Below are positions 1 to 8,593 of a DNA stretch of 64,000 bases, piece by piece. The notes below the pieces were generated by a model, which saw only the letters and a program-made list of their open reading frames with translations, was not told where the DNA came from and searched no databases. Position 1 is the first letter of the stretch, and each line of letters opens with the position of its first letter. Origin of the DNA: Pseudomonas sp. TNT3 (lineage in GTDB: Bacteria > Pseudomonadota > Gammaproteobacteria > Pseudomonadales > Pseudomonadaceae); NCBI RefSeq assembly GCF_010095445.2, contig NZ_WFGV02000008.1:62001-126000 (forward strand), written 5' to 3'. The position numbers and the translations under genes were made by a program.

Positions 1-20
1 CACAGGTGCAACGCAGACTA

Positions 21-60
21 TTGTGGGAGTGAGCCTGCTCGCGATGACGGTCTGGCCGTC
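21..60. repeat. REP-like palindromic element
   Basis: The stretch holds the palindromic core GAGCCTGCTCGCG preceded by TGTGGGAGT, which resembles the short intergenic REP sequences common in the P. fluorescens group. It is a single copy outside any gene. The resemblance is from memory of such elements, not from a search. Confidence 0.5.
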
Positions 61-120
61 ACCACTGTCACCAGCCACCGACACGATTTTGTCTTTTTCA
101 GAAAAACTTCAATCCTGCTA

Positions 121-149
121 TTGACTTAGGTTCGCTACCTGCGTAAATT
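121..149 (+). promoter_or_regulatory. Sigma-70 promoter of the tRNA-Val/Asp cluster
   Basis: A -35 box TTGACT (121-126) and a -10 box TAAATT (144-149) are separated by 17 bases and lie 24 bases before the first tRNA. No other promoter is evident before the two tRNA-Asp genes, so the three tRNAs are probably cotranscribed. Confidence 0.6.
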
Positions 150-172
150 TCGCGGCCTCGGAGATGCAAACC

Positions 173-248
173 GGGTGATTAGCTCAGCTGGGAGAGCGTC
201 TGCCTTACAAGCAGAATGTCGGCGGTTCGATCCCGTCATCACCCACCA
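173..248 (+). tRNA. tRNA-Val (anticodon TAC)
   Basis: A 76-base cloverleaf with acceptor GGGTGAT pairing with ATCACCC, a D-arm, the anticodon loop CTTACAA with anticodon TAC, the T-loop TTCGATC and an encoded ACCA end. It is the first gene of a three-tRNA cluster. Confidence 0.95.
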
Positions 249-303
249 CTTCCGAGAGTCTTGCGAAAGCAAGATGGAAGCTTTTAAAAGCCTCCACCGA
301 CGC

Positions 304-380
304 GCAGCGGTAGTTCAGTCGGTTAGAATACCGGCCTGTCACGCCGGGGGTCGCGGGTTCGAGTCCCGTCCGCTGCGCCA
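304..380 (+). tRNA. tRNA-Asp (anticodon GTC), copy 1
   Basis: A 77-base cloverleaf with acceptor GCAGCGG pairing with CCGCTGC, anticodon GTC in loop CTGTCAC, T-loop TTCGAGT and encoded GCCA end. It is identical in all 77 positions to the copy at 473-549. Confidence 0.96.
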
Positions 381-472
381 TATTTCCGAAGCAGGTTTTA
401 CCTGGTTCGAGATTGATAAGCCTCGAAGCTTTCAGTCAGACGAGTTACTTGGACGCAAGTCCAAAGCGATAC

Positions 473-549
473 GCAGCGGTAGTTCAGTCGGTTAGAATAC
501 CGGCCTGTCACGCCGGGGGTCGCGGGTTCGAGTCCCGTCCGCTGCGCCA
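473..549 (+). tRNA. tRNA-Asp (anticodon GTC), copy 2
   Basis: An identical duplicate of the tRNA-Asp at 304-380, separated from it by 92 bases of unrelated sequence. The perfect identity points to recent duplication or gene conversion; paired tRNA-Asp genes are common in this genus. Confidence 0.96.
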
Positions 550-624
550 TATCTGCTACAAGGCCCACTGAACGCCTTGGAGCTACGAAGAAAAGCCTCA
601 GGCTGTCTTCGAGTCGATAGCAAA

Positions 625-653
625 GACCCTGGTCGAAAGACCGGGGTTTTTTG
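625..653 (+). terminator. Rho-independent terminator of the tRNA cluster
   Basis: A hairpin with arms around ACCCTGGTC and GACCGGGGT, a GAAA loop and a run of six T follows the last tRNA-Asp by about 75 bases. Confidence 0.85.
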
Positions 654-748
654 TGTCTGCGATTCAGCGATTTCTCCCTCCCTATCCTCCCCGTCCAGCC
701 TTTCTGCTCAACTGACACATAAAGCGCTTCCTTCGCACGGCTGACATT

Positions 749-770
749 AATTAGAATCACTCTCATTAAC
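749..770 (+). promoter_or_regulatory. Probable Fur box before the iron sigma factor
   Basis: The sequence TTAGAATCACTCTCATTA is an imperfect palindrome resembling the Fur consensus (alternating AATGAG/CTCATT half-sites) and lies about 30 bases before the sigma factor start. It fits iron repression of a FecI-type sigma gene. Exact bounds are approximate. Confidence 0.55.
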
Positions 771-799
771 GATAACTCGTTGGCACAGGGCTTCTTGAG

Positions 800-1309
800 A
801 TGAGTGATGCAGTAATGCCAGAGGAGCAATCTTTCAACGACCTCTACCGCGATCATCGTGGTTGGCTGGAAGGCTGGTTGAGGCGGCGCATGAGCAATGG
901 CCATGATGCGGCGGACCTCAGCCAGGACACCTTCGTACGCTTACTCGCCAGCTCTCAGAGCATTGCTGATCTGCAAGAACCCCGTGCCTATCTGGCGACT
1001 GTCGGCAAGCGGCTCCTGACCAATTTCTACAAGCGTCGCAGCCTCGAACAGGCCTACCTCAATGCGCTGGCCTTCTTGCCGGAAGATTGTGTCCCATCTC
1101 CTGAACAGCGCTGGATCCTCCTGGAAACCCTGCAAGCCCTCGATGAATTGCTCGATGGACTGCCAAGACCGGTGCGCAGGGCGTTTCTGTGGAGTCAATT
1201 GGAAGGTTTGACGTATCAGGACATCGCCGAGCGCCTGGGCGTCTCGGAGCGCACGATCAAGCGCTACATGGCCCAGGCTTATGAACATTGCCTGCTGGTG
1301 ATGCTGTGA
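800..1309 (+). CDS. FecI-family ECF sigma factor (iron starvation)
   Basis: A 169-residue RNA polymerase sigma factor of the extracytoplasmic-function class. Region 2 spans about residues 12-75 (FNDLYRDHRGWLEGWLRRR, then DLSQDTFVRLL) and region 4 about 110-165 with the helix-turn-helix LTYQDIAERLGVSERTIKRY. It is the first gene of sigma/FecR/TonB-receptor order, so it should recruit polymerase to the receptor promoter once the outer-membrane receptor senses its ferric siderophore. A Fur-like box precedes it. The FecR-type gene starts inside its stop codon. Family is secure; which siderophore it answers to cannot be read from the sequence. Confidence 0.93.
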   Translation: MSDAVMPEEQSFNDLYRDHRGWLEGWLRRRMSNGHDAADLSQDTFVRLLASSQSIADLQEPRAYLATVGKRLLTNFYKRRSLEQAYLNALAFLPEDCVPSPEQRWILLETLQALDELLDGLPRPVRRAFLWSQLEGLTYQDIAERLGVSERTIKRYMAQAYEHCLLVML

Positions 1310-2256
1310 TCGGCTCAGCGCCGTCGGCTGAAGCCCGCCAGGCCGTACGGGCCGCTGCACAATGGCTGGCGCTTATGGAATCCGGTGCTGCCAATGAGCG
1401 GGATCGCGCCGAACTGCAGACCTGGCGAAACAGCCATTCCAGTCACGAGCAGGCCTGGCAGAAAGCCCAACTCCTGCGTCAGCGCTTTGCCGAACTGCCG
1501 TCAGCGCTGGCGATGGCCAGTCTCGATCGACCGCAGGAAAGCCGGCGTACCGTACTCAAGCGTGCCTTGGGGGCGGTGGCATTGGTGCCGGCTGCCTGGC
1601 TGATCAGTCGACAGTTACCACTGGATGTCTGGAGCGCGGACCTGCGAACCGCGACCGGAGAAGGCAAGACGGTCCGCTTGGCCGATGGCAGCTCGCTGCA
1701 ACTGAACACCGCAAGCGCCGTCGACATCGATCTGACGAAGCGTTGGTTGAAACTCGTGGAGGGCGAGATAGCGCTGAGCGTTCCTGGTTCCTCGCCGCTG
1801 ACCGTGCAGACCCACTTCGGGCAAGTCATCGTCAGTCAGGGTGAAGTGTGCGTTCGTCAGGGGCAGACGGGTTGCAAGGTGTCAGTCTTGAAAGGAGCGG
1901 TGCGATTGCAACCGTTGCGTGGACCGGACTTCTCGTTGCAAGCCGGCCGGCAAGTCAGTCTTCAAGCAGCGGGTGCGGGCGCTATTGAACCCTTTGACGT
2001 ACTCGCGCCAGGTTGGCGTGAGGGTGTACTGATGGCGCAGAACCAACCCTTGGGTGATTTCTTGCGCGAGCTCAGCAGCTATCGTCCGGGCGTCTTGCGC
2101 TGGGAGCCATCGCTGGAATCCCTGCGCGTCACCGGCAGTTTTCGTCTGCAAGATACCGATCGAATCCTGGCGCTGCTGGCGGCCAGCCTTCCACTGGAGG
2201 TGCATTCGCGTACGCGTTATTGGGTAACGCTGCTGCCGCGCAAAAATAGTGTGTAA
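1306..2256 (+). CDS. FecR-type anti-sigma/sigma regulator
   Basis: A 316-residue inner-membrane regulator that relays the signal from the TonB-dependent receptor to the upstream sigma factor. The N-terminus carries the cytoplasmic DUF4880-type helix region (about residues 10-60, with QWLALMESG and TWRNSHSSHEQAW). One hydrophobic segment follows near residues 85-105 (LGAVALVPAAWLIS), then the periplasmic FecR domain with GKTVRLADGSSLQLNTAS. I chose GTG at 1306, which overlaps the sigma stop codon as GTGA and implies translational coupling; a longer reading frame extends to a TTG at 1288 but has no better start signal. Confidence 0.9.
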   Translation: MIGSAPSAEARQAVRAAAQWLALMESGAANERDRAELQTWRNSHSSHEQAWQKAQLLRQRFAELPSALAMASLDRPQESRRTVLKRALGAVALVPAAWLISRQLPLDVWSADLRTATGEGKTVRLADGSSLQLNTASAVDIDLTKRWLKLVEGEIALSVPGSSPLTVQTHFGQVIVSQGEVCVRQGQTGCKVSVLKGAVRLQPLRGPDFSLQAGRQVSLQAAGAGAIEPFDVLAPGWREGVLMAQNQPLGDFLRELSSYRPGVLRWEPSLESLRVTGSFRLQDTDRILALLAASLPLEVHSRTRYWVTLLPRKNSV

Positions 2257-2323
2257 GGCGTGTCCCCTTTTTTCGTATCGATTGTCATTCAAGGCAAGTG
2301 AACGAACCAAGAGAACTTTTTCA

Positions 2324-4747
2324 ATGCCTGCAGTGTTCCCGTCCAGTCCGCGTTTGGTCCCCGCCAGCCGTCGTCCGTTGTTGCACTTGAGCCTGTTGTT
2401 GAGTCTGAGTGCTTGTCCGTTGTTCATCACCGCCGGTTGGGCTGAAGACGCGTCTCGACGCAGTTATCAGGTGCCGGCAGGCAGTCTCAGTGCCGCGCTG
2501 ACGCGTTTCGCCGGGTTGGCTGGCGTCAATCTGTCGGTGGACCCGACACTGGTGGGTGGTAGTAGCAGCCCCGGTCTTGCCGGCGAGTTCGCGGTGGAGG
2601 AGGGCTTCGCTCGACTGTTGCAGGGTTCCGGTCTACAACTGCAGCCGGTGGGCGAACAAGCGTACATCCTGACACCGGCGCCAGAAGGCAGCAGCCTGCA
2701 ACTGGCGCCGACCTCGATTCTCGGTGCCACGGGCGGGGCGGATGGCGAGGTGTACGCTGGCGGCCAGGTTGCGCGACGCGGTTCGCAAGGGTTGCTGGGC
2801 TCGAAAGACTTCATGGAAACGCCGTTCAGCATGACCACCTACACCAGTGAGGTGATCGAAAACCAGCAGGCGCGTACCTTGGGCGACTTGATCGCTAACG
2901 ATCCGTCGGTTCGCGCCACCAACCCGGCGGGTGGTCGTTACGAGCAATTCACCATTCGTGGGCTCAGCCTGTTCAACAGTGATGTTGCCTACAATGGCCT
3001 CTACGGTGTCTTGCCCACTTATACGATTGATATGGAGATGGCCGACCGCGTCGACATTCTCAAAGGTCCTACCCAGCTCATCAACGGAATCTCGCCTCGG
3101 GGCAGTGTGGGTGGCGGCATCAACGTGGTACCCAAGCGTGCAACCGACAAGCCGATCACTTCGTTCACCGGCAGTTACGCGTCCAACAACCAGCTCGGCG
3201 GCGCCGTGGATGTCGGTCGGCGCTTTGGTGAGGATGACAAGTTCGGCATCCGCTTCAATGGCGTGAAGCAGTCCGGCGATACCGAATGGGATCACCAGAG
3301 CGTCGATCGCGATATGGCGGTGCTGGGCCTGGATTTCCGTGGTGAACGCCTGCGGCTCTCAACGGATATCGGGCACACCGAACGTGACACCGATGCACCG
3401 CAGGAGCGCGTGCAGGTTGGCGCCAATGCCCAGGTTCCCCGTGCCAGCGATGTCCGCCACAACTATGCGCAGGCCTGGAGCAAGGCGCGCACCAAAGATA
3501 CGTTCGGGACAGCGAACGGCGAATTCGACGTCAGCGATGCCGTCATGTTGTACGGCGGCGTGGGCGCGCGTAAAAGCAATCATGACTTTCTCCGTCATGC
3601 CGTCTCGGTCACTAACGATGCTGGGGACTTCAGCGTTCAACCTCGCGACTTCACCCGTGACGAAAATGTCCGGACGGCCACGGCAGGGGTACGCAACTGG
3701 TTTCATACCGGTCCGGTGAGCCATGAGGTCAATCTGGCTGCCAGCTACTTCTACATGGACTTTGAAAACGGCGGTGCCCGGTACGCCTCGGCTCCCAGCA
3801 ACCTTTACGACCCGGTCGAAACACCGAAGCCTGGAACCCCGACGCGATTCGATTCAAAGGTGTACACCGAGAACCGTTTCAGCGGTGTCGCGTTGTCCGA
3901 CACGCTGGGCTTCTTTGATGATCGGCTGCTGCTGACACTCGGCGCCCGCTGGCAGCGAGTGAAGGTCGACGACTGGTCGGATAACATCAAAGGCGACACC
4001 GCTTATGACGAGGAAAAGGTGTCGCCATCGGGGGGCATCTTGTTCAAGGCGACCGACAAGCTGTCGTTGTACGCCAACTACATGGAAGGCCTGAGCCAGG
4101 GCAAGATCGCGCCATCGACTTCGGTGAACGAGGACGAAATCTTCCCGCCGTTCATCAGCCGCCAGGTTGAGGTCGGCGCCAAGTATGACGCGGGCCCTTT
4201 TGCCGTGACCGCCGCAGTGTTCCGGATCAAGCAACCGGCCTACGAGACCAATGCCACGACTCGCGTCTTCGGTCCGAACGGCAAGCGTCAAAACGACGGT
4301 GTTGAAGTGAGCGTGTTTGGTGAGCCGCTAACAGGGTTCCGCCTGCTCGGCGGTGTCATGTACATCGACAGCGAGTTGACCAGCACCACCAATGGCACGT
4401 TTGATGGCAACCGGGCGCCTGCCACGCCGAAATACAACGTCAACCTTGGTGCCGAGTGGGATGTGCCGACCGTGCAGGGCCTGACCTTGACCAGTCGCGG
4501 CCTCTATTCCAGCTCGCAGTACCTGGATCAGTCCAACAACAAGGAAATCGACTCCTGGGAGCGTTTCGACGTGGGCGCACGTTATGCGTTCCGGGTCGAC
4601 GAAAAGACCATCACCCTGCGTGGCAATATCGAGAACGTAGCCGACAAGCGCTACTGGAGTTCGGCGGGCGCATCGGATGACAGCGAGCCCGGTTTGACGC
4701 TATCGACCCCGCGTACTTACCTGCTGTCGGCGACTGTCGATTTCTGA
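2324..4747 (+). CDS. TonB-dependent siderophore receptor with signalling domain
   Basis: An 807-residue outer-membrane receptor. An arginine-rich N-terminus and hydrophobic stretch form a signal peptide cleaved near AGWAED. An STN signalling domain follows (about residues 48-105), then the plug (METPFSMTTYTSEVIENQQ; IRGLSL; VDILKGPTQLING) and a 22-strand barrel ending in aromatic F, as outer-membrane proteins do. The STN domain and the upstream sigma/FecR pair mark it as a transducer that switches on its own transcription. ATG at 2324 is preferred over an in-frame GTG at 2249 because the latter overlaps the upstream gene and spoils the signal peptide. The ligand is unknown; ferrichrome- or ferrioxamine-type hydroxamates are plausible. 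Confidence 0.93.
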   Translation: MPAVFPSSPRLVPASRRPLLHLSLLLSLSACPLFITAGWAEDASRRSYQVPAGSLSAALTRFAGLAGVNLSVDPTLVGGSSSPGLAGEFAVEEGFARLLQGSGLQLQPVGEQAYILTPAPEGSSLQLAPTSILGATGGADGEVYAGGQVARRGSQGLLGSKDFMETPFSMTTYTSEVIENQQARTLGDLIANDPSVRATNPAGGRYEQFTIRGLSLFNSDVAYNGLYGVLPTYTIDMEMADRVDILKGPTQLINGISPRGSVGGGINVVPKRATDKPITSFTGSYASNNQLGGAVDVGRRFGEDDKFGIRFNGVKQSGDTEWDHQSVDRDMAVLGLDFRGERLRLSTDIGHTERDTDAPQERVQVGANAQVPRASDVRHNYAQAWSKARTKDTFGTANGEFDVSDAVMLYGGVGARKSNHDFLRHAVSVTNDAGDFSVQPRDFTRDENVRTATAGVRNWFHTGPVSHEVNLAASYFYMDFENGGARYASAPSNLYDPVETPKPGTPTRFDSKVYTENRFSGVALSDTLGFFDDRLLLTLGARWQRVKVDDWSDNIKGDTAYDEEKVSPSGGILFKATDKLSLYANYMEGLSQGKIAPSTSVNEDEIFPPFISRQVEVGAKYDAGPFAVTAAVFRIKQPAYETNATTRVFGPNGKRQNDGVEVSVFGEPLTGFRLLGGVMYIDSELTSTTNGTFDGNRAPATPKYNVNLGAEWDVPTVQGLTLTSRGLYSSSQYLDQSNNKEIDSWERFDVGARYAFRVDEKTITLRGNIENVADKRYWSSAGASDDSEPGLTLSTPRTYLLSATVDF

Positions 4748-4774
4748 GGCCAGCGTCACACCCGCTGCACGTGT

Positions 4775-4801
4775 GCAGCACTTGCAGCACTTGCAGCATT
4801 T
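4775..4801. repeat. Short tandem repeat GCAGCACTT x3
   Basis: Three consecutive 9-base units (GCAGCACTT, GCAGCACTT, GCAGCATTT) sit between the receptor stop codon and the large inverted repeat. Variation in copy number would be easy but nothing indicates function. Confidence 0.7.
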
Positions 4802-4931
4802 GTAGCAGCTGTCGAGCCTGCGAGGCTGCGTTCGGCTGCGAAGCAGTCGTCAAATCAAACACCCCGGTTTCCCAGGGTTTAGCGACTGCTGCGCAGCCGA
4901 ACGCAGCCTCGCAGGCTCGACAGCTGCTACA
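4801..4931. repeat. Large inverted repeat (REPIN-like), possible terminator
   Basis: Arms of 49 bases at 4801-4849 and 4883-4931 are reverse complements with one mismatch, around a 33-base spacer. Each arm contains CTGTCGAGCCTGCGAGGC. It resembles paired REP sequences of Pseudomonas and would form a very stable hairpin in RNA, so it may also end transcription of the receptor gene. The remaining 4932-5227 holds only the upstream region of the oxidoreductase operon, with no gene visible. Confidence 0.85.
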
Positions 4932-5227
4932 GGGAACGCGTGTCTTCTGAAATCCCTTGTTTTCATACATCCTGCTCAAGCCGCGCGTCAGCTGGAGCAG
5001 GGCTTTCTAACGTTAATGCGGTGCAACGCTGCCTTAATTTGATCTTTCAGTCAGTTTTTTGTAACTGGTTGTTTGCCGCGAGCGCATAAACCTTTAAAGT
5101 TAACCTTTCGGTCAGCTTTGCACTGTCAACACAGCCCTTTGCTTCGTCCAAAAAGGGTTCCTGCAAGACTCGAGATTTCCAGAACATAACCAGAAGGGCG
5201 GGCCTATAACCGCCCAGAGGATGATCC

Positions 5228-8059
5228 ATGTCCAACCGTGATATATCCCGGCGTTCGTTCCTTCAGGGCGGGCTGGTGGCAGGTGTGAGCGTGACGCTTA
5301 CACCGCTCAGCACCCAGGCGCTGGCTGCCTTGATGGAAAACAGCGTGACCGTGCCGTCCGAGCAATGGCTCGGCAACAACGGCAAGGCGCGCTCGCGTAA
5401 CGATGCCTTGTCCAAAGTCTGCGGCAGCAAAGTTTTTGCCCGCGACATCCGTGCCAAGGACATGCCGGGCTGGCCTGAGCAGCAAGGGCACGCCATGCTG
5501 CTGAAAATCACCAAGGCCGACCGCCTGTACGCCGGTTACGACTTGTCGTGGCTCGGTGCTGACTTGCAGCCTGACCGCATTGTCACCGCCGAAGACCTGG
5601 AAAAGGACGGCATCGTCTTTCCGGAGGAGCACGCGCCGGATCCATTACTGCCCGTGGGCAAAGTGCCGATGTTCATCGGTCACCCGGTGGCGATCCTGAT
5701 CTGGAATGATTTCGAGCGCTTCCGTCAGGCCAAAGCCAAACTCAAATTCAATGACAAAGCGATTCGTTATGGCGCCCAGGTGCCTTTCTACGAAGGCGAT
5801 CCCTACGGCAGCTTCCGCTACGTACGCGTCGGCGGCGCGACCTCGGCGGACGAGGATGAATTCGCCAGCCTCAAGGATTCGATCCTGTTCCCGATGCTGA
5901 AAAACCGTCGCCCGGTGTGGAATTCCCAGCCGGACCTGCACGGTAACCTGACCGAACGGGGGCTGTTTTACGCCGACCGCATGAAGCAGCAAATCGACTC
6001 GCCGCCAGACAACTGGCTGGTGTTCGACGAGCGCTACAAAACCCCGTCGATCGAACCGGCCGCAATGGAGCCGGACAACGGCAACGGCTGGTACGATCCT
6101 GCGACCAAGACCCTGCATTTCGTCGTCGCCACCCAGTGCCCGCTGGAAGCCGCCACCGAGACCGCGAAGATGATCGCGCCGTCGCGTTTCGGCCTGGCCA
6201 ACCTGAACATGCACCCTGGCTACACCGTCGGCTACGGCTCCAAAGATCACAACATCTTCGTCTACTACGCAGCCCTTGCTGCGTTGTACGGCGCCGGTGT
6301 GCCGGTGCGTCTGGCGAACGATCGCTACGAGCAGTTCCAGAGCGGCATCAAGCGTCACCCGTTCGACATCCGCTACCAGCTGGCGGTCGACAAGACTGAT
6401 CACAGCTTCAAGATTTTTCGCGCCGAGATGAGTGTCGATGGCGGCGGACGAATCAACTACAGCCCTTCAGTGGCAGCGGTAGGCGCGACGGCGGCGCAGT
6501 CGATCTACTACATGCCACAGAACGATTTGCAGGTCACGGCCTACCATTCCCGCGCGGTTGAAGCGGGCTCGATGCGTGGTTATGGCACGCTGCAAAGCAT
6601 GGCGTCCACCGAGATGATGGTCGACGAAATTGCCGGTCGTCTTGGCATCGACGCCATCGACCTGCGCAAGAAAAACGCCATGGTCTCGGGTATGAAAAAC
6701 ACCCAGGGCGCGGTGCCGGCGGGTGCGTTGCGCCTGCACGAGATTCTCGACAAGGCGGCCGTGCACGACGTCTGGAAAAGCCGCGATGCGATCAAGCAGC
6801 AGCGCGAGGCCCAGGACCCGGATCACTGGTACGGCGTCGGTTTCGCCATTTGCCAGAAAGACTTCGGCACCGGCTCCGAAGCGCCGATGGCCAGCATCGA
6901 ATTCACCGCCGAAGGCCACGTGACCCTGCGCCACATCGGCATCGAAATCGGCACGGGCATGTCCACCTCGCAAGCCCTGGTGGTGGCGGATTTCATCGGC
7001 ATCCCGGCCACTGAAGTGAAGACTGGCGAAACCGAATGGAAGGAGTTGCAGCTGATCACCGGCGGCAACCCCTACATCATGAGTCAGGCCGAACAGGACG
7101 GTTTCCTGCGCAATCCACGCTGGGTCGGCAAGCTGGCCTCGGCCTCGTCGGCGACCAACTCCGCCTATTACTTCAGCCACGCCACCCGTGAAGCGGCGCG
7201 TGTGCTGTTCAACCACGGCTTGTGGCCAGCGGCGCTACAGATCTGGGGCCAGGGCCCTTACGGCGGTCAGGCCAATCCTTATGTGGTGCGCCGCGAAGAC
7301 GCCCATTGGGTCGACGGTAAACTCACCGCCAACGGCATGCAGCCACTGAGCTTTGAACAGTTGGCAAAACACGCCCATGAAAAAGGTCTGGTGACGGGTG
7401 CCACCGTGCACGGTTTCAACCGCTGGAGCTGGGCCGAGGCCGAGTTCAGCATCGACGGCGTGCGCGAGCGTCTGCCCCTCGATGGTCTGGCCGTGAAGTA
7501 CGGCGACGGCGCGCCGAAGGCAAAACTGGCGCAGATGACCAGCAACGGTTTCCACCTGCTGGATCGCAAGAACGTCCATTACCCGGACACCCAGTTGAAC
7601 AACGCCGCGGTGACGTACTACAGCCCGGTGGCGACGCTGGTGGAATTGAAAGTGAACAAGGGCTCCGCCGAAGTGCAAGTCCTCAACCATCACTCGTGGG
7701 TCGAGTGCGGTCGGGTGCTGGTGGAAGAACTGGTCAAGGGTCAGCTCGAGGGTGGGATCGCCATGGGCATCGGCCACGCGTTGCTGGAAGAAATGCCGCT
7801 GTACGAAGGCGGGCCGGGGGAGGGCGACTGGAACTTCAACCGTTACCGTTTGCCCATGGCGCGACACGTGGCTGTGTGGAACCAGACGGCCGAGATTTTG
7901 CCGCCGCTGTCGCCGAGCGACCCGTCCAAGGGCATCGCCGAGGTGGTGATGATCCCGGTGGTGGGCGCCATCGGTAACGCCGTGGCCCATGCCATCGGCA
8001 AACGTGTTCGCGACCTGCCTATCACTTCTGCACGCATCAAGGAGGCCCTCAATGGCTAA
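5228..8059 (+). CDS. Tat-exported molybdopterin oxidoreductase, large subunit
   Basis: A 943-residue catalytic subunit of the xanthine oxidase/aldehyde oxidase family, which hydroxylates aldehydes or N-heterocycles with a molybdenum cofactor. The N-terminus has the twin-arginine motif SRRSFLQGG followed by a hydrophobic stretch, so it works in the periplasm. Cofactor-binding segments include AVEAGSMRGYGTLQS and IEIGTGMSTSQALV, and the C-terminus has KGIAEVVMIPVVGAIGNAV, where the glutamate near residue 905 corresponds to the family's catalytic Glu. It overlaps the small subunit by 8 bases. Isoquinoline 1-oxidoreductase and periplasmic aldehyde dehydrogenase are the closest remembered types; the substrate is undetermined. 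Confidence 0.92.
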   Translation: MSNRDISRRSFLQGGLVAGVSVTLTPLSTQALAALMENSVTVPSEQWLGNNGKARSRNDALSKVCGSKVFARDIRAKDMPGWPEQQGHAMLLKITKADRLYAGYDLSWLGADLQPDRIVTAEDLEKDGIVFPEEHAPDPLLPVGKVPMFIGHPVAILIWNDFERFRQAKAKLKFNDKAIRYGAQVPFYEGDPYGSFRYVRVGGATSADEDEFASLKDSILFPMLKNRRPVWNSQPDLHGNLTERGLFYADRMKQQIDSPPDNWLVFDERYKTPSIEPAAMEPDNGNGWYDPATKTLHFVVATQCPLEAATETAKMIAPSRFGLANLNMHPGYTVGYGSKDHNIFVYYAALAALYGAGVPVRLANDRYEQFQSGIKRHPFDIRYQLAVDKTDHSFKIFRAEMSVDGGGRINYSPSVAAVGATAAQSIYYMPQNDLQVTAYHSRAVEAGSMRGYGTLQSMASTEMMVDEIAGRLGIDAIDLRKKNAMVSGMKNTQGAVPAGALRLHEILDKAAVHDVWKSRDAIKQQREAQDPDHWYGVGFAICQKDFGTGSEAPMASIEFTAEGHVTLRHIGIEIGTGMSTSQALVVADFIGIPATEVKTGETEWKELQLITGGNPYIMSQAEQDGFLRNPRWVGKLASASSATNSAYYFSHATREAARVLFNHGLWPAALQIWGQGPYGGQANPYVVRREDAHWVDGKLTANGMQPLSFEQLAKHAHEKGLVTGATVHGFNRWSWAEAEFSIDGVRERLPLDGLAVKYGDGAPKAKLAQMTSNGFHLLDRKNVHYPDTQLNNAAVTYYSPVATLVELKVNKGSAEVQVLNHHSWVECGRVLVEELVKGQLEGGIAMGIGHALLEEMPLYEGGPGEGDWNFNRYRLPMARHVAVWNQTAEILPPLSPSDPSKGIAEVVMIPVVGAIGNAVAHAIGKRVRDLPITSARIKEALNG

Positions 8060-8591
8060 CCGTCCGCTTCAACTGACCCTCAACGGTCAATCCGTCGGCC
8101 CGGTGGACATCCCTGATGACCTGCCGATGATCGACTACCTGCACGAATACAAGAACCTCACGGGCTCCCGACTGGGTTGCGGTCAGGGCATCTGTCACGC
8201 CTGCGTGGTGATTGTCGACAACCCGGACGGCACCAGCGAAGAAGTGCGCACCTGCATCACGGGTGCGCATTATTTCGAAGGCAAGAAAGTGCGGACCATC
8301 GAAGGTCACGCGACCCGCGATGAGCAGGGCAAAGTCACCGAACTGAACCCGATCCAGCAGCGCTTTGTGGATGAGTTCGCGTTCCAGTGCAGCTACTGCG
8401 CGCCAGGTTTTGTGAATGCCGCGACCGTATTGGTGGAGAAGCTTCAGCGTCAGCCAATCGTCAAGAGTCAGCTGGAACAGGTGATCGAGGACAGCCTCGG
8501 TCACCACGTCTGCCGCTGCACCGGCTACGTGCGCTATTACAGCGCCACGCGCAACGTGCTGACCGATCTTGGTCTGGTCAAGGAGGGTTAA
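8052..8591 (+). CDS. 2Fe-2S small subunit of the molybdenum oxidoreductase
   Basis: A 179-residue electron-transfer subunit. The N-terminal plant-type ferredoxin domain has CGQGICHAC and the C-terminal helical domain has CSYCAPGF and CRCTGYV, giving the two [2Fe-2S] clusters usual in this family. It has no signal peptide, so it is probably exported with the Tat-tagged large subunit after folding. ATG at 8052 has a strong AAGGAGG seven bases upstream and overlaps the large-subunit stop; a longer frame starting at 7989 lies inside the upstream gene and is not used. Confidence 0.94.
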   Translation: MANRPLQLTLNGQSVGPVDIPDDLPMIDYLHEYKNLTGSRLGCGQGICHACVVIVDNPDGTSEEVRTCITGAHYFEGKKVRTIEGHATRDEQGKVTELNPIQQRFVDEFAFQCSYCAPGFVNAATVLVEKLQRQPIVKSQLEQVIEDSLGHHVCRCTGYVRYYSATRNVLTDLGLVKEG

Positions 8592-8593
8592 GC

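Noticed and set aside
175..495. Open frame across the tRNA-Val and first tRNA-Asp
   Set aside because: It reads through tRNA genes; its length is an accident of their composition.
398..904. 168-residue minus-strand frame over tRNA-Asp and the sigma factor start
   Set aside because: It is antisense to a tRNA, a terminator and the start of a well-supported gene.
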